A stretch of DNA of 64,000 nt from Actinomyces wuliandei (lineage in GTDB: Bacteria > Actinomycetota > Actinomycetes > Actinomycetales > Actinomycetaceae): NCBI RefSeq assembly GCF_004010955.1, contig NZ_CP025227.1:496001-560000 (forward strand). The letters are read 5' to 3'. Positions 26,301 to 35,315 of the stretch are shown in pieces. Position numbers and translations under genes: made by a program. The first letter of the stretch is position 1. The number at the start of each line of letters is the position of its first letter. The notes beneath the pieces are model-generated. The model worked only from the letters and a program-made list of their open reading frames with translations, was not told the DNA's origin and made no database searches.

Positions 26301-26836
26301 GTGCTTCCCGGCCGCCACCGCCTGCGCTACCTGTTCCCCTGGCAACAACGTCGTGTGCAGCGAGGTGTTCCCCCCACAGACCTCTGACCACCCAGAGAAG
26401 GACAAGGAGCGTGCCGTTCCTGGCTGGCACGGGTTGCGCCCTCACCGGCGTTCTCCGTATCGGCGTGATCTGCGTGAGTCCAGGTAGCACGGATCTTGCC
26501 AGGATAGTGAAGCCCGACGGCACGTCCCGTCCCGCCCCGAAGGACATGTGCTCCTCGCCGACCCAGGCACCGCTACCCGCCCAGGGCGGGACCTCGAAGG
26601 CAGGACCGGCCCCCACCTGTACCGCACCCGTGCCGTATCTGCGCGGCGCCTGTGCTGTAAAAGCCCCAGGAAAGTCCCAGAAAAGACTTCGGGGACGCTG
26701 GGCACGCGGTCCCAGTGCTCACGGCCACGTCCGCCTGCCTTGGGCTGGCCGGTGGTGGAGGAGGATACTGGTGCTGTACAGGCGTGCCGCTCCCTCCGGG
26801 CGGCACGCCCCGCCGAGGTGAGAGGATGCTGCTGCC
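26301..26836. other. Non-coding region between the VanW gene and fdxA, with a hairpin
   Basis: I see no credible gene in this 536-bp stretch. It holds a weak stem (CGTGCC/GGCACG, about 26410-26431) and a stronger perfect 10-bp stem, GGCGTGCCGC (26781-26790) with GCGGCACGCC (26800-26809), whose 3' side ends 27 bp before the fdxA ATG. The latter could be a terminator or a structure in the fdxA leader. The first 80 bp contain a degenerate second copy of the VanW gene's last codons (CAACAACGTNGTGTG at about 26280 and again at 26345). Confidence 0.5.
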
Positions 26837-27190
26837 ATGACCTACGTCATCGCCCAGCCTTGTGTCGACGTCAAGGACCGTGCGTGCGTTGACGAGTGCC
26901 CCGTGGACTGTATCTACGAGGGTGAGCGCAGCCTCTACATCAATGCTGATGAGTGCGTGGACTGCGGCGCCTGTGAGCCAGTGTGCCCCGTGGAGGCCAT
27001 CTTCTACGAGGACGACGTCCCCGAGGAGTGGGAGGACTACAGCAGGGCGAACATCGACTTCTTCGAGCTGCGGGGACTGGGCTCACCCGGTGGGGCGCAG
27101 GTCGTGGGTCCCCAGCCCTATGACGACCCTATGATCGCGGCCCTGCCGCCGCAGAACGAGGAGTGGAGCCAGGCCAACGGCTACGCCTGA
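26837..27190 (+). CDS. fdxA: Ferredoxin, 7Fe/8Fe type
   Basis: The 117-residue protein is an FdxA-type bacterial ferredoxin. Cluster ligands are visible as Cys9, Cys17, Cys21 and Cys25 in CVDVKDRACVDECPVDC, and Cys40, Cys43, Cys46 and Cys50 in CVDCGACEPVCP. The 7-residue spacing after the first Cys is typical of the [3Fe-4S][4Fe-4S] ferredoxins of actinobacteria. The acidic C-terminal extension (about residues 55-117) is normal for the family. It is a soluble electron carrier. The next gene, dapC, starts about 40 bp downstream, an arrangement I recall from other actinobacteria. Confidence 0.95.
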   Translation: MTYVIAQPCVDVKDRACVDECPVDCIYEGERSLYINADECVDCGACEPVCPVEAIFYEDDVPEEWEDYSRANIDFFELRGLGSPGGAQVVGPQPYDDPMIAALPPQNEEWSQANGYA

Positions 27191-27231
27191 CCGGCGGGTA
27201 GGACCCAGGCCTGCGGCGAGGTGCTTGTGGC

Positions 27232-28467
27232 GTGCCCGGCCCCGTGAGCAGAATGCGGCCTATGAGTCCCGCTCCTGCTGGGCACCTGCCCCCTGCCCGC
27301 CTTCCCCGGCCCCTCGCGCTGCCCGACTTTCCCTGGGACAGCCTGCGCCCCTACAGGGCGCGTGCGGCCGAGCACCCAGACGGCGTCGTTGACCTGGCGG
27401 TGGGGACCCCCGTGGACCCGACTCCCGGGATCGCCCAGGCTGCTCTTGCCCAGGCCGCTGACGCGCCAGGCTACCCCACGGCAGTGGGCACCTCGCGCCT
27501 GCGGGAAGCCTTCATCGGCTGGATGGCCCGACGGCGTGCGGTTCCCGGGCTGACCAGCGAGGAGGTCCTGCCCACCATCGGCTCCAAGGAGTCCGTGGCG
27601 CTCTTGCCCCTCCAGCTGGGGGTGGGTCCGGGCGACCTCGTCCTCCACCCACGTGCCGCCTACCCCACCTATGACGTGGGAGCCCGCATCGCCGGAGCCG
27701 TCCCCGTACCTGTGGACACCGACGCCGACCCTGACTCGTGGGATGTTGACGACCAGGCGCGGGTGGCCATGGTGTGGCTCAACAGTCCTGGCAATCCTGA
27801 CGGTCATGTCCTGGATGTGGAGCAGATGGCCCGAGTCGTGGCGTGGGCCAGGGCGCGGGGTGCTGTCGTCGCCTCCGACGAGTGCTACGCCGAGCTGGCC
27901 TGGGAGGAGCCCTGGGCCAGCAGCGCGGTTCCCAGTCTCCTGGACCCGCAGGCCGCCGGGCCTCAGGGGCGCAGCGGGCTGCTGGTCCTGTACTCGTTGT
28001 CCAAGCAGTCCAACCTGGCGGGCTACCGGGCGGCCTTCCTTGCCGGGGACCCGGCGCTCGTCTCCGCAGTCACCGAGGTCCGCAAGCACGCGGGCCTGCT
28101 GGTGCCCGCCCCTGTCCAGGCTGCGGCGGCGGCCGTCCTTGACGACGAGGCGCACGTGGAGGCCCAGAAGACGCTCTACCGGGCACGTCGGGAGACCCTG
28201 CTGGAGGCCGCTGCCGCAGTAGGGCTCGTCAACGACCCGCAGTCGGTGGCCGGGCTGTACCTGTGGCTGTCCGGGCCGCCGTCCATGAGTGCCTACGACA
28301 TGGTGGGGGCCTTCGCCGAGCTGGGGATCGTCGTCGCCCCTGGCGACTTCTACGGGCAGGCTGGCGCCGGGCGTGTGCGCATGTCGCTGACCGACACCGA
28401 CGAGAGGGTGGCTGCGGCCGCCGCCCGCCTGTGCACGCCCCAGGCCGCTGACCTCTTCCGTTCCTGA
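27232..28467 (+). CDS. dapC: Succinyldiaminopimelate transaminase
   Basis: The protein (up to 411 residues) is a class I/II PLP-dependent aminotransferase of the actinobacterial DapC type. Motifs: DLAVGTPVDPTP near the N-terminus, NSPGNPDG, ASDECYAEL (Asp and Tyr contacting PLP), YSLSKQSNLAGYRAAF with the Schiff-base lysine, and APGDFYGQAGAGRVRMSL with the C-terminal substrate Arg. It makes N-succinyl-LL-diaminopimelate in lysine and peptidoglycan synthesis, using the product of DapD, encoded at 33440-34411. The start is unsure between GTG 27232 and the ATG at 27253; the conserved region begins about 25 residues in. Confidence 0.93.
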   Translation: MPGPVSRMRPMSPAPAGHLPPARLPRPLALPDFPWDSLRPYRARAAEHPDGVVDLAVGTPVDPTPGIAQAALAQAADAPGYPTAVGTSRLREAFIGWMARRRAVPGLTSEEVLPTIGSKESVALLPLQLGVGPGDLVLHPRAAYPTYDVGARIAGAVPVPVDTDADPDSWDVDDQARVAMVWLNSPGNPDGHVLDVEQMARVVAWARARGAVVASDECYAELAWEEPWASSAVPSLLDPQAAGPQGRSGLLVLYSLSKQSNLAGYRAAFLAGDPALVSAVTEVRKHAGLLVPAPVQAAAAAVLDDEAHVEAQKTLYRARRETLLEAAAAVGLVNDPQSVAGLYLWLSGPPSMSAYDMVGAFAELGIVVAPGDFYGQAGAGRVRMSLTDTDERVAAAAARLCTPQAADLFRS

Positions 28468-28593
28468 CGGACAGGGCCGTGCAGCGCTGTCTCCTTCTCC
28501 TGCGGGTCCGGTGGAGAGGACGCCTTCGGTGCTGCCTTCCTTCTCCTGCGGTCGGCCTGACGAGGCTCCACCCTGTCGGACGGGCACCCGGGT

Positions 28594-28779
28594 GAGTTCT
28601 TTGGGGTGGGGGTAAAGAACTCAGGGTGGGGGTTGTTGGGGCGCGGTGCGGTGTCCCGGCGGTTGTGTTGTGGGTTCTTGCGGGTGCTTGTGGCGGTGGC
28701 TCTGGGGTTGTCGGGGGTTTTCTCTGGGGCGTGTGGGGTGGTGGGGCGAGTTGTTTGAGTTGTTGGGAGTTCTGCGGGG
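28594..28779 (+). repeat. Long direct repeat, copy 1
   Basis: This stretch is almost identical to 30545-30739 in the same orientation. Both begin with a perfect 9-bp inverted repeat, GAGTTCTTT and AAAGAACTC, enclosing an 11-nt G-rich loop, and continue through GGCGGTTGTGTTGTGGGTTC to GGGGCGAGTTGTTTGAGTTG. Only scattered substitutions and one short indel near the end separate the copies. The pair flanks the frameshifted AlbA_2-type gene. The remaining parts of 28468-28849 contain no gene that I can support. Confidence 0.9.
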
Positions 28780-28849
28780 GTTGTTGTCGGGAGCTGTCGC
28801 TGAGGGCTGCCGCCGGGGTTGTCGCGCGGTGGGCGGGGCCGACGACAGG

Positions 28850-30531
28850 CTATCGCGCACGCCAGCGTACGGTCGGGCCTCGCTGAGGGCCGTCAGGATC
28901 CTTCTCGATCGCCCCCGTGACGCTCAGATGGCGGAGCATGTCTGTGACTGTCTTTGGCGCTGCACCGGTTGCTGCTGCGACGTGACGGTTGGTGACAGGT
29001 GCGTGCTTGACGGCGTCAAGGATCCAGCGCTCCACGTCCTGGTGCAGGGGGGCGACGACCTGCGCGCTGCCTAGCGCCTTTCTGCAACGGTCCGCGAGCA
29101 CCCAGGTGGAGGAGCCGGGATTCTGCTCCAGCAGGCCGACGCTGACCAGCCAGTAGAGAATCTCCTGGCACTCGGCGGGTCCTGCCTGGAGCAGGTGGCC
29201 TGCGGTCGTGCTCGTAAGCATCGTCGCTCCAAAGAGGTGGTGGAGGACGAGAAGCGTGTTGACGTTGCGTACCACGCCCTCGGCGAAGAGCGGGGCGAGT
29301 ACTGCCAGGGCGCGGACAAAGTGGGAGTCGGTCCCTGTTGCGGTGAAGGTGACGTCAACATGGAAGTCGTCAGTGTCAATGTCTGGTACCGGGCGGCCTG
29401 CGGTCAGCATCGAGACCCACATCCGGTCAAAGCCGCGTGACGTCTCCTCGACAAGGCCCAGCCGGTGCAGAGCCTGCATGAGAACGGGATTGCGCGGTGT
29501 TGACGGGGTGCGCAGCAGGCGGTCGGCGCGAACTCCCAGCGGCAGGCCGCCGGGGGAGTGCACACGTAGTGTCTGGGGCGACTGGTCGACGACGACGGCG
29601 GTTGTCAGTGACCAGTCCCTGTGGGCAAAGGCGTTGAGGACAACCTCGTCCACGGCGTCGAAGGGAAAGTCAGGCAGTGGGCGCTCCTGTCCTGTGGGCA
29701 GGTCGATCCGGTCGGCCTCAGGGTCGGAATGAGCCTTGATGCGGGCGAGCAGCGACTGGATTGCCAGAATGGCCGGCCCGGTCACCTCCTCCTGGGAGGG
29801 TTCTCCGCCAGGGAAGGGGCGGTAGACATGGCGGGCCAGGGGCAGGTTGAGGTTCCTGCGGCCGAAGAGGATCTCTGCGGCGCGCAGGAGACTACCCTCG
29901 GGGGTGAGCAGGCCGAGGAGGGTCAGCAGCTCGCGGTCGGAGCCGACGGAGCGGTCGGGGTGCTGCGCGGTGAACAGGACCCGCCCCCGCGTCAGGGCCT
30001 CCTGGTCAAGGTCTGGTACCGACTGCTGGGAGGGTAGGGCGGTGTGGTCCGGGTTGGCTCGGTGGAAGGCCAGCTGACGGCGACGGTCCTCCCCCAGGGG
30101 GAGGCAGGACGTCCCCTGGCGGATCGACGAGGCACCGTTTCTCCGGGCGTAGACCGACAGTCCCTGAGGGACGCGGATGATGACCAGTCGGGCTCCTGCG
30201 TAGACCTCTGCCCAGGTCTCGACAGTCAGGTTCGGCCGTGAGCGGGAGAAGATCTTCTGGGCGATGTCCGCAGGGTCGGCGTCGGTGCCTGTCAGGGCCT
30301 GCGGGCCGGGGACCTTGTCCGCCACGCCGAGGACGATGAAGGACTCGCCGTCAGCGTTGGCGAGGCAGATGGCAGTATCAAGCAGGACCTCGATGCGCTT
30401 GGCGTCGGGGTTGCCGAGGAACTGAGGGATGCGGGCGGGGTCCTCCTTGAGGTCCAGGTGCTGGCTCTCCTGGCTGTCCGCAGTGGCGCCGCCCCGGATG
30501 CGTCCAGGGCCCTGCGCACGATCTCCTGCAT
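28850..30531 (-). pseudogene. AlbA_2-type ATP-binding/winged-helix protein, frameshifted near the start
   Basis: The main frame encodes an AlbA_2-type (divergent AAA/transcriptional regulator) protein: HLDLKEDP, VLLDTAICLANADGESFIVLGVAD, AGARLVIIRVPQG, then the GHKL-like region DAVDEVVLNAFAHRDW and a C-terminal winged-helix part (HAPVTNRHVAAATGAAPKTV). The frame has no ATG, GTG or TTG before codon 70. The only sensible start is the ATG at 30531 (MQEIVRRALDASG), which joins the main frame only if one missing base near 30485-30495 is restored. The gene length is off a multiple of three accordingly. It is read from a promoter that would lie in repeat copy 2. Role unknown; such proteins often accompany defence or toxin loci. 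Confidence 0.72.
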
Positions 30532-30544
30532 GGCCCTAACTGTA

Positions 30545-30739
30545 GAGTTCTTTGGGGTGGGGGTAAAGAACTCAGGGTGGGAGCTGTTGGGGCGCGGTGC
30601 GCTGTCCCGGCGGTTGTGTTGTGGGTTCTTGCGGGTGCTTGTGGCGGTGTCTCTGGGGTTGTCGGGTGTTTTCTCTGGGGCGTGTGGGGTGGTGGGGCGA
30701 GTTGTTTGAGTTGTTTGAGGTGTCGGGAACTCTGCGGGG
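30545..30739 (+). repeat. Long direct repeat, copy 2
   Basis: Second copy of the 28594-28779 repeat. The GAGTTCTTT/AAAGAACTC stem lies at 30545-30573, only 14 bp upstream of the AlbA_2-type start codon at 30531, where an operator or a transcript-start hairpin would be expected. The copy has one extra 9-10-bp segment near its right end (TTGAGGTGTCGG). Direct repeats of this length could recombine and delete the gene between them. Confidence 0.9.
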
Positions 30740-30786
30740 TTGCTGACGGGGGACGGACACGGGAGCCGGAAGGTCCCAGGAGCCCG

Positions 30787-30901
30787 TAGAGTAGGACCAA
30801 TGCCCCGGGCCTCCTGCCCGGGGGAGCACGACAACCGGCCTGCTTGCAGCGCATCGTGCAGCGCAGGCTGGCCCAGGCACACCGTCGGCCGGAGCCGATG
30901 A
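30787..30901 (+). promoter_or_regulatory. Promoter, hairpin and possible leaderless small ORF upstream of gltA
   Basis: A TANNNT box (TAGAGT, 30787-30792) is followed after 7 nt by ATG at 30800, the spacing of leaderless actinobacterial starts. From that ATG a 33-codon frame (four Cys codons) runs to TGA at 30899-30901, ending just before the gltA ribosome-binding site. Its first codons form a perfect 8-bp hairpin, CCCCGGGC (30803-30810) with GCCCGGGG (30816-30823). Whether this is a translated leader peptide or simply a structured 5' leader cannot be decided from sequence. Confidence 0.4.
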
Positions 30902-30914
30902 CCGAGGAGGCACC

Positions 30915-32366
30915 ATGACGAGCACGTCCCCCACTGCGCCCTCGCAGCCGGAAGGCCAGGCAGCCGCGTTGTCTGCCCGGGCTGGAGACCCTGCTGCCAG
31001 CGCTGCTGCGGCGTCGGGCCTGCTCACGGTTGGCGCCCAGGAGCTGGAGCTGCCCCGCGTGCCCGCCACGGAGGGCTCGGACGGGCTGAGCGTCTCTCGG
31101 CTCCTGGCCAGCACCGGGATGGTGACCTTGGACCCTGGCTTCACCAACACGGCGTCCTGCGCCTCGCAGATCACCTATATCGACGGGGCTGCCGGGATCC
31201 TGCGCTACCGTGGCTACCCGATCGAGGAGCTGGCCAAGTCCTCGACCTTCCTGGAGGTCGCCTACCTGCTCATCTACGGCGAGCTGCCTGACCGCGAGGC
31301 CTTCGAACGGATGGACCGCCGCATCAAGCGCCACCGCCTGCTGCACGAGGACTTCCGCAGCTTCTTCACCTCCTTCCCCTCCTCGGGGCACCCGATGGCT
31401 ATCCTCCAGGCGGGTGTCTCAGGCCTGGCCACCTACTACGAGGACACCCTCAACCCGCACGTCCCCTACGAGCGCGAGCTGGCGACCGTCCTGCTGCTGG
31501 CCAAGGTACCCACCATGATCAGCTACATCGCGCGCCGTGCTGTCGGCCTGCCCCTGCTCTACCCGGACCCCCAGCGCGCCTACGTCGAGGACTTCCTCCG
31601 CCTGACCTTCGGCATGCCCTACCAGTCCTACGACATCGACCCGGTCGTGGTGCGCGCCCTGGACATGCTGCTCATCCTCCATGCCGACCACGAGCAGAAC
31701 TGCTCCACGTCCACGGTGCGCTTGGTGGGCTCCTCCGACGCCAACATGTACGCCTCGGTGGCGGCAGGAGTCGGCGCCCTGTCCGGCCCGCTCCACGGGG
31801 GCGCCAACGAGGCGGTGCTGCGCATGCTGGACACGATCCAGTCCTCAGGCATGTCCACCTCGGAGTTTGTCCGCAAGGTCAAGGACAGGGAGGACGGCGT
31901 GCGACTCATGGGTTTCGGCCACCGGGTCTACAAGAACTACGACCCACGAGCGGCCATCGTCAAGGAGACCGCGCACGACGTCTTGACCCGGCTGGGCAGC
32001 AGCGACGGGGACCGGAAGCTGGAGATCGCCATGGAGCTGGAGGAGGTCGCCTTGCGCGACGACTACTTCGTCTCCCGCAGGCTCTACCCCAACGTGGACT
32101 TCTACACAGGGCTCATCTACCAGGCCATGGGCTTCCCTACCAAGATGTTCACCCCGTTGTTCGCCCTGGGGCGGCTGCCTGGCTGGATCGCCCAGTACCG
32201 CGAGATGATCGCCGACCCGACCAAGCGTATCGGTCGCCCCCGCCAGGTCTACGACGGCTACACCGAGCGCCACTACGTGGCCATGCACCGCCGTCGCCAC
32301 GCGCACGGTGACTACCCGGCCACCCGTGCGGGCGAGGCGACCCTGGACCGGGTTCCCCGGGTCTGA
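30915..32366 (+). CDS. gltA: Citrate synthase
   Basis: The 483-residue protein is a type I (hexameric-type) citrate synthase that condenses acetyl-CoA and oxaloacetate. It contains ITYIDGAAGILRYRGYPIEEL, LILHADHEQNCSTSTVR, the catalytic GPLHGGANEAVL, MGFGHRVYKNYDPR and the C-terminal GRPRQVYDGYTERHY. An N-terminal extension of about 60 residues rich in Ala and Ser precedes the conserved part. The ATG has CGAGGAGG 5-6 nt upstream. The gene stands alone between the AlbA_2-type cassette and a methyltransferase gene. Confidence 0.96.
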   Translation: MTSTSPTAPSQPEGQAAALSARAGDPAASAAAASGLLTVGAQELELPRVPATEGSDGLSVSRLLASTGMVTLDPGFTNTASCASQITYIDGAAGILRYRGYPIEELAKSSTFLEVAYLLIYGELPDREAFERMDRRIKRHRLLHEDFRSFFTSFPSSGHPMAILQAGVSGLATYYEDTLNPHVPYERELATVLLLAKVPTMISYIARRAVGLPLLYPDPQRAYVEDFLRLTFGMPYQSYDIDPVVVRALDMLLILHADHEQNCSTSTVRLVGSSDANMYASVAAGVGALSGPLHGGANEAVLRMLDTIQSSGMSTSEFVRKVKDREDGVRLMGFGHRVYKNYDPRAAIVKETAHDVLTRLGSSDGDRKLEIAMELEEVALRDDYFVSRRLYPNVDFYTGLIYQAMGFPTKMFTPLFALGRLPGWIAQYREMIADPTKRIGRPRQVYDGYTERHYVAMHRRRHAHGDYPATRAGEATLDRVPRV

Positions 32367-32451
32367 GGGCGTCCCTCCCGCTCAGGGCGGCGGGGTCCAG
32401 AAAGGTTGGCAGGGCCTGGGACAGCCGGTTGTCTGAGGTTAGACTATCCAC

Positions 32452-33345
32452 ATGACTCAGCAGCGCCCTGCCCCCGAGACCCCCGGAGACGAGACTCCTG
32501 GACGCCCGACCGCCAGCCCGGCTCCTGCTGGTCCCGCCGCTGCGCGGGGCGGCGAGCCTGCCCTGCCCTACGCCGACCGTCCGGTGTCCGCCGCTCCCGG
32601 TCACTGGGTGCTTGCCCGTGCTGGCAAGCGTGTCCTGCGCCCCGGCGGTGCCGCGTTGTCGGCAGCCATGCTGGACCACGCTGGCCTCAGAGGCGCCGAC
32701 GTCGTCGAGCTCGCACCCGGACTGGGACGCACCGCCGCCGAGGTCATCAAGGCTGGCCCCGCCTCCTACACCGCCATCGACCGTGACCCTGACGCCGCGC
32801 GGCGGGTGGCCGCCGTGGTCGGGGACCGTGGCAGCGTCCGCCAGGGGGAGGCGGCCCGGACCGGGCTTGCTGACGCCAGTGCGGACGTCGTCGTCGGTGA
32901 GGCCATGCTCACCATGCAGGGGGACAAGGGCAAGGCAGAGATCGTGGCCGAGGCGGCCCGGGTGCTGCGCCCCGGAGGCCGCTACGCCATCCACGAGCTG
33001 GGTGTCACCCCTGACGACATTGACGAGGCCTACTACACCCGGCTGCGCCAGGACCTGGCCCGCGCCATCCACGTCAACGCCCGTCCCATGACTGCTGCCG
33101 CCTGGAAGCGGCTGCTGGAGGAGGCGGGCCTGGAGGTGGACTGGGTGGGCACGGCGCCGATGGCGCTGCTCAGGATGAGTCGCAACGTCCGTGACGAGGG
33201 CCTGGGAGGGGTCCTGCGGATCCTGCGCAACGTGGCGCGGGACAGGCCGCTGCGCCAGAGGATCCTGGAGATGCGTCGCACCTTCAGGCGCTACGAGAAG
33301 GACATGGTGGGCATCGCCGTCGTCGCCCACAAGCCACAGGCCTGA
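32452..33345 (+). CDS. Class I SAM-dependent methyltransferase, substrate unknown
   Basis: The 297-residue protein has a Rossmann methyltransferase core after a 40-residue Pro/Ala-rich N-terminus. The SAM motif I is VVELAPGLGRTAAEV, followed by YTAIDRDPDAARRV and a post-motif VLRPGGRYAIHELG. The C-terminal part is a helical cap (RPMTAAAWKRLLEEAGLEVDWV). Substrate cannot be predicted. The start ATG lies 6 nt after TAGACT (32440-32445), so the mRNA may be leaderless; no Shine-Dalgarno is seen. The gene converges on dapD, with a strong hairpin between them. Confidence 0.82.
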   Translation: MTQQRPAPETPGDETPGRPTASPAPAGPAAARGGEPALPYADRPVSAAPGHWVLARAGKRVLRPGGAALSAAMLDHAGLRGADVVELAPGLGRTAAEVIKAGPASYTAIDRDPDAARRVAAVVGDRGSVRQGEAARTGLADASADVVVGEAMLTMQGDKGKAEIVAEAARVLRPGGRYAIHELGVTPDDIDEAYYTRLRQDLARAIHVNARPMTAAAWKRLLEEAGLEVDWVGTAPMALLRMSRNVRDEGLGGVLRILRNVARDRPLRQRILEMRRTFRRYEKDMVGIAVVAHKPQA

Positions 33346-33390
33346 GCGGGCAGCAGCCTCCCGGTGGGGCGTCGGTGCCTCGTTCCCGGG

Positions 33391-33429
33391 CCGTGCCCGG
33401 GGCTGGTGGGCGGGTCGCCCCGGGCACGG
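33391..33429. terminator. Bidirectional hairpin terminator between convergent genes
   Basis: A perfect 13-bp stem, CCGTGCCCGGGGC (33391-33403) with GCCCCGGGCACGG (33417-33429), encloses a 13-nt loop. It lies between the stop codon of the methyltransferase gene and the stop codon of dapD, which converge. No U-tract follows on either strand, as is common in high-G+C actinobacteria. Confidence 0.65.
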
Positions 33430-33439
33430 TGCGTCCAGC

Positions 33440-34411
33440 CTACCGGCCGGTGCTGAACTCGATGCCCTTGCCGCCGCGCGCCAACGCCTCTACGGCTCCG
33501 GACTGGGAATTGCGCCGGAACAGGACGTTGGAGGCGCCAGCGAGCTCGCGAGCGGCAACGACACGGGGCTCCTTGAACAGGCCGTGCTGGCCGGGGACCA
33601 CCCCGCCCTGCGGCATGAGGGAGACCTTGGTGCCGGCAGTGAGGTAGAGGCCGGCCTCGACCACGCAGTCGTCACCCAGCGGGATACCGAGCCCGGAGTT
33701 GGCGCCCAGGAGGCAGCGCTCCCCCAGGGAGACCTGCTGGCTGCCCCCGCTGGACAGCACCCCCATCGTCGAGGCGCCGCCACCGATGTCCGACCCGTCA
33801 CCGATGACGACCCCCTGGGAGATGCGCCCCTCCACCATGGAGCGCCCCAGCGTTCCCGCGTTGTAGTTGACGAAGCCCGCGTGCATGACCGTCGTCCCCT
33901 CAGCGAGGTAGGCGCCCAGGCGCACGTTCGCCGCGTTACCGATACGCACGCCCGAGGGCAGGACGTAGTCTGTCATCCGGGGGAACTTGTCTACCGACAG
34001 CACCTGGACGGGGCGGCCCAGGGCGGACAGGAGACGGGTGCGGGTCTCCTCGAAGTCCTCTGCGGAGCAGGGGCCGGCGGAGGTCCACACCACGTGGGGG
34101 AGGCTGGAGAAGACGCCGTCAAGGTTGACGGTGTTGGGCTGGCACAGCCTGTGGGACAGGACGTGCAGCCGCAGGTAGGCCCCCGCCACCGTCAGCGGGG
34201 CGTCATCCAGGTCGGCCCAGGTGCGCACCACAGTCGTGTGCACGCCCCGGGCCTCGTCACGACGCTCCATGGCGGTCAGGGTGGCCAGGAGGTCGGCGTG
34301 GCCGTCCTCAGGCTCGGTGCCCAGGACCGGGCGCGGGTACCACACGTCGAGAGTGTTGCCGTCGTCGGTCACGGTTGCCAGACCGAGACCCCATGCACTG
34401 CGAGTCGTCAT
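33440..34411 (-). CDS. dapD: 2,3,4,5-tetrahydropyridine-2,6-dicarboxylate N-succinyltransferase
   Basis: The 323-residue protein is the actinobacterial form of DapD, which succinylates tetrahydrodipicolinate in lysine/mDAP synthesis. The left-handed beta-helix region is visible as hexapeptide repeats from VRIGNAANVRLGAYLAEGTTVMHAG through SMVEGRISQGVVIGDGSDIGGGAS to ANSGLGIPLGDDCVVEAGLYL, and the C-terminus ends KGIEFSTGR. Its partner dapC is at 27232-28467. The longer open frame to 34684 is ignored because the conserved N-terminus (RSAWGLGLATV) begins at the ATG at 34411, which lies 7 nt after TATCGT on the minus strand, again a leaderless layout. Confidence 0.95.
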   Translation of the reverse strand: MTTRSAWGLGLATVTDDGNTLDVWYPRPVLGTEPEDGHADLLATLTAMERRDEARGVHTTVVRTWADLDDAPLTVAGAYLRLHVLSHRLCQPNTVNLDGVFSSLPHVVWTSAGPCSAEDFEETRTRLLSALGRPVQVLSVDKFPRMTDYVLPSGVRIGNAANVRLGAYLAEGTTVMHAGFVNYNAGTLGRSMVEGRISQGVVIGDGSDIGGGASTMGVLSSGGSQQVSLGERCLLGANSGLGIPLGDDCVVEAGLYLTAGTKVSLMPQGGVVPGQHGLFKEPRVVAARELAGASNVLFRRNSQSGAVEALARGGKGIEFSTGR

Positions 34412-34637
34412 GGTGCCCACGATACGGGACCCGGGTTCCTGGCGCTGGGACTGGCCCGCCATCCGGGCAGCCTGGTGGACGGGCGGCCTGTGCCGCTGGT
34501 GGCCGGGCTGCTGGCTGGAACACACCCTTGTGGGCGGGCCGCCGGACGTGCCGGTCGTGGAGAGGGTCTGTCGACTGGGTGCGCCGGTCGTGTCGGAGCT
34601 GGGCGGCGTGGTGGGCTCGTCGTGAGAGGATGGGGCC

Positions 34638-35315
34638 ATGGTGCAAACCACGATCCACCTGATGCGCCACGGTGAGGTCCACAACCCCGAGGGCGTCCTC
34701 TACGGGCGCCTGCCCGGCTACCACCTCTCCGCCCTCGGTCAGCAGATGGCCCGTCAGGTTGCCGACGTCCTGTCCTCCTCGGACCACGACATCACCCATG
34801 TCATCACCTCGCCCCTGGAGCGTGCCCAGGAGACCGGTGCCCCCACCGCCCAGGCCTTCGGGCTCACGGCAGGTACCGACCCGCGGCTGATCGAGGCGGG
34901 CAACCAGTTTGAGGGCCTGGCCGTCAGCCGCAGCCGCTGGGTGCTGGCCCAGCCGGGGCTGTGGCGCTCCTACGTCAACCCGTGGCGCCCCTCCTGGGGG
35001 GAGCCCTACGTCGAGATCGTGGGGCGCATGCGCGCGGCGGTCGCCTCCGCGCTGGCGGCCGCCCGGGGGCACGAGGCCCTGCTGGTCTCCCACCAGCTGC
35101 CCGTGTGGTCCCTGCGGCTCTTCCTGGAGAGGCGTCCCCTGGCCCACGACCCCCGACGGCGGCAGTGCTCCCTGGCCTCGGTGACCTCCCTGACCTTTGA
35201 GGACTCGACCCTGGTGGGACTGGCCTACTGGGAGCCTGCGGGTGACCTGCTGCGCCAGGCACGGGACATGGCGCCGGGCACCTCGGCCGCCCAGGTGCCT
35301 CGGGGGCGGGTGTGA
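34638..35315 (+). CDS. Histidine phosphatase (phosphoglycerate-mutase-like)
   Basis: The 225-residue protein has the branch-1 histidine phosphatase signature LMRHGEVHNPEG with the nucleophilic His near residue 10, TSPLERAQETGAPTA, and the second catalytic His in LLVSHQLPVWSL. Substrate is not predictable; homologues in actinobacteria are often annotated only as the family. GAGAGGATGGGGCC precedes the ATG. It is divergent from dapD (227 bp between start codons), and its stop overlaps the GTG of the next gene. Confidence 0.9.
   Translation: MVQTTIHLMRHGEVHNPEGVLYGRLPGYHLSALGQQMARQVADVLSSSDHDITHVITSPLERAQETGAPTAQAFGLTAGTDPRLIEAGNQFEGLAVSRSRWVLAQPGLWRSYVNPWRPSWGEPYVEIVGRMRAAVASALAAARGHEALLVSHQLPVWSLRLFLERRPLAHDPRRRQCSLASVTSLTFEDSTLVGLAYWEPAGDLLRQARDMAPGTSAAQVPRGRV

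Noticed and set aside
33191-34675. 494-codon plus-strand frame running from the methyltransferase end across dapD
   Set aside because: It crosses the terminator hairpin and is antisense to dapD; no family features.
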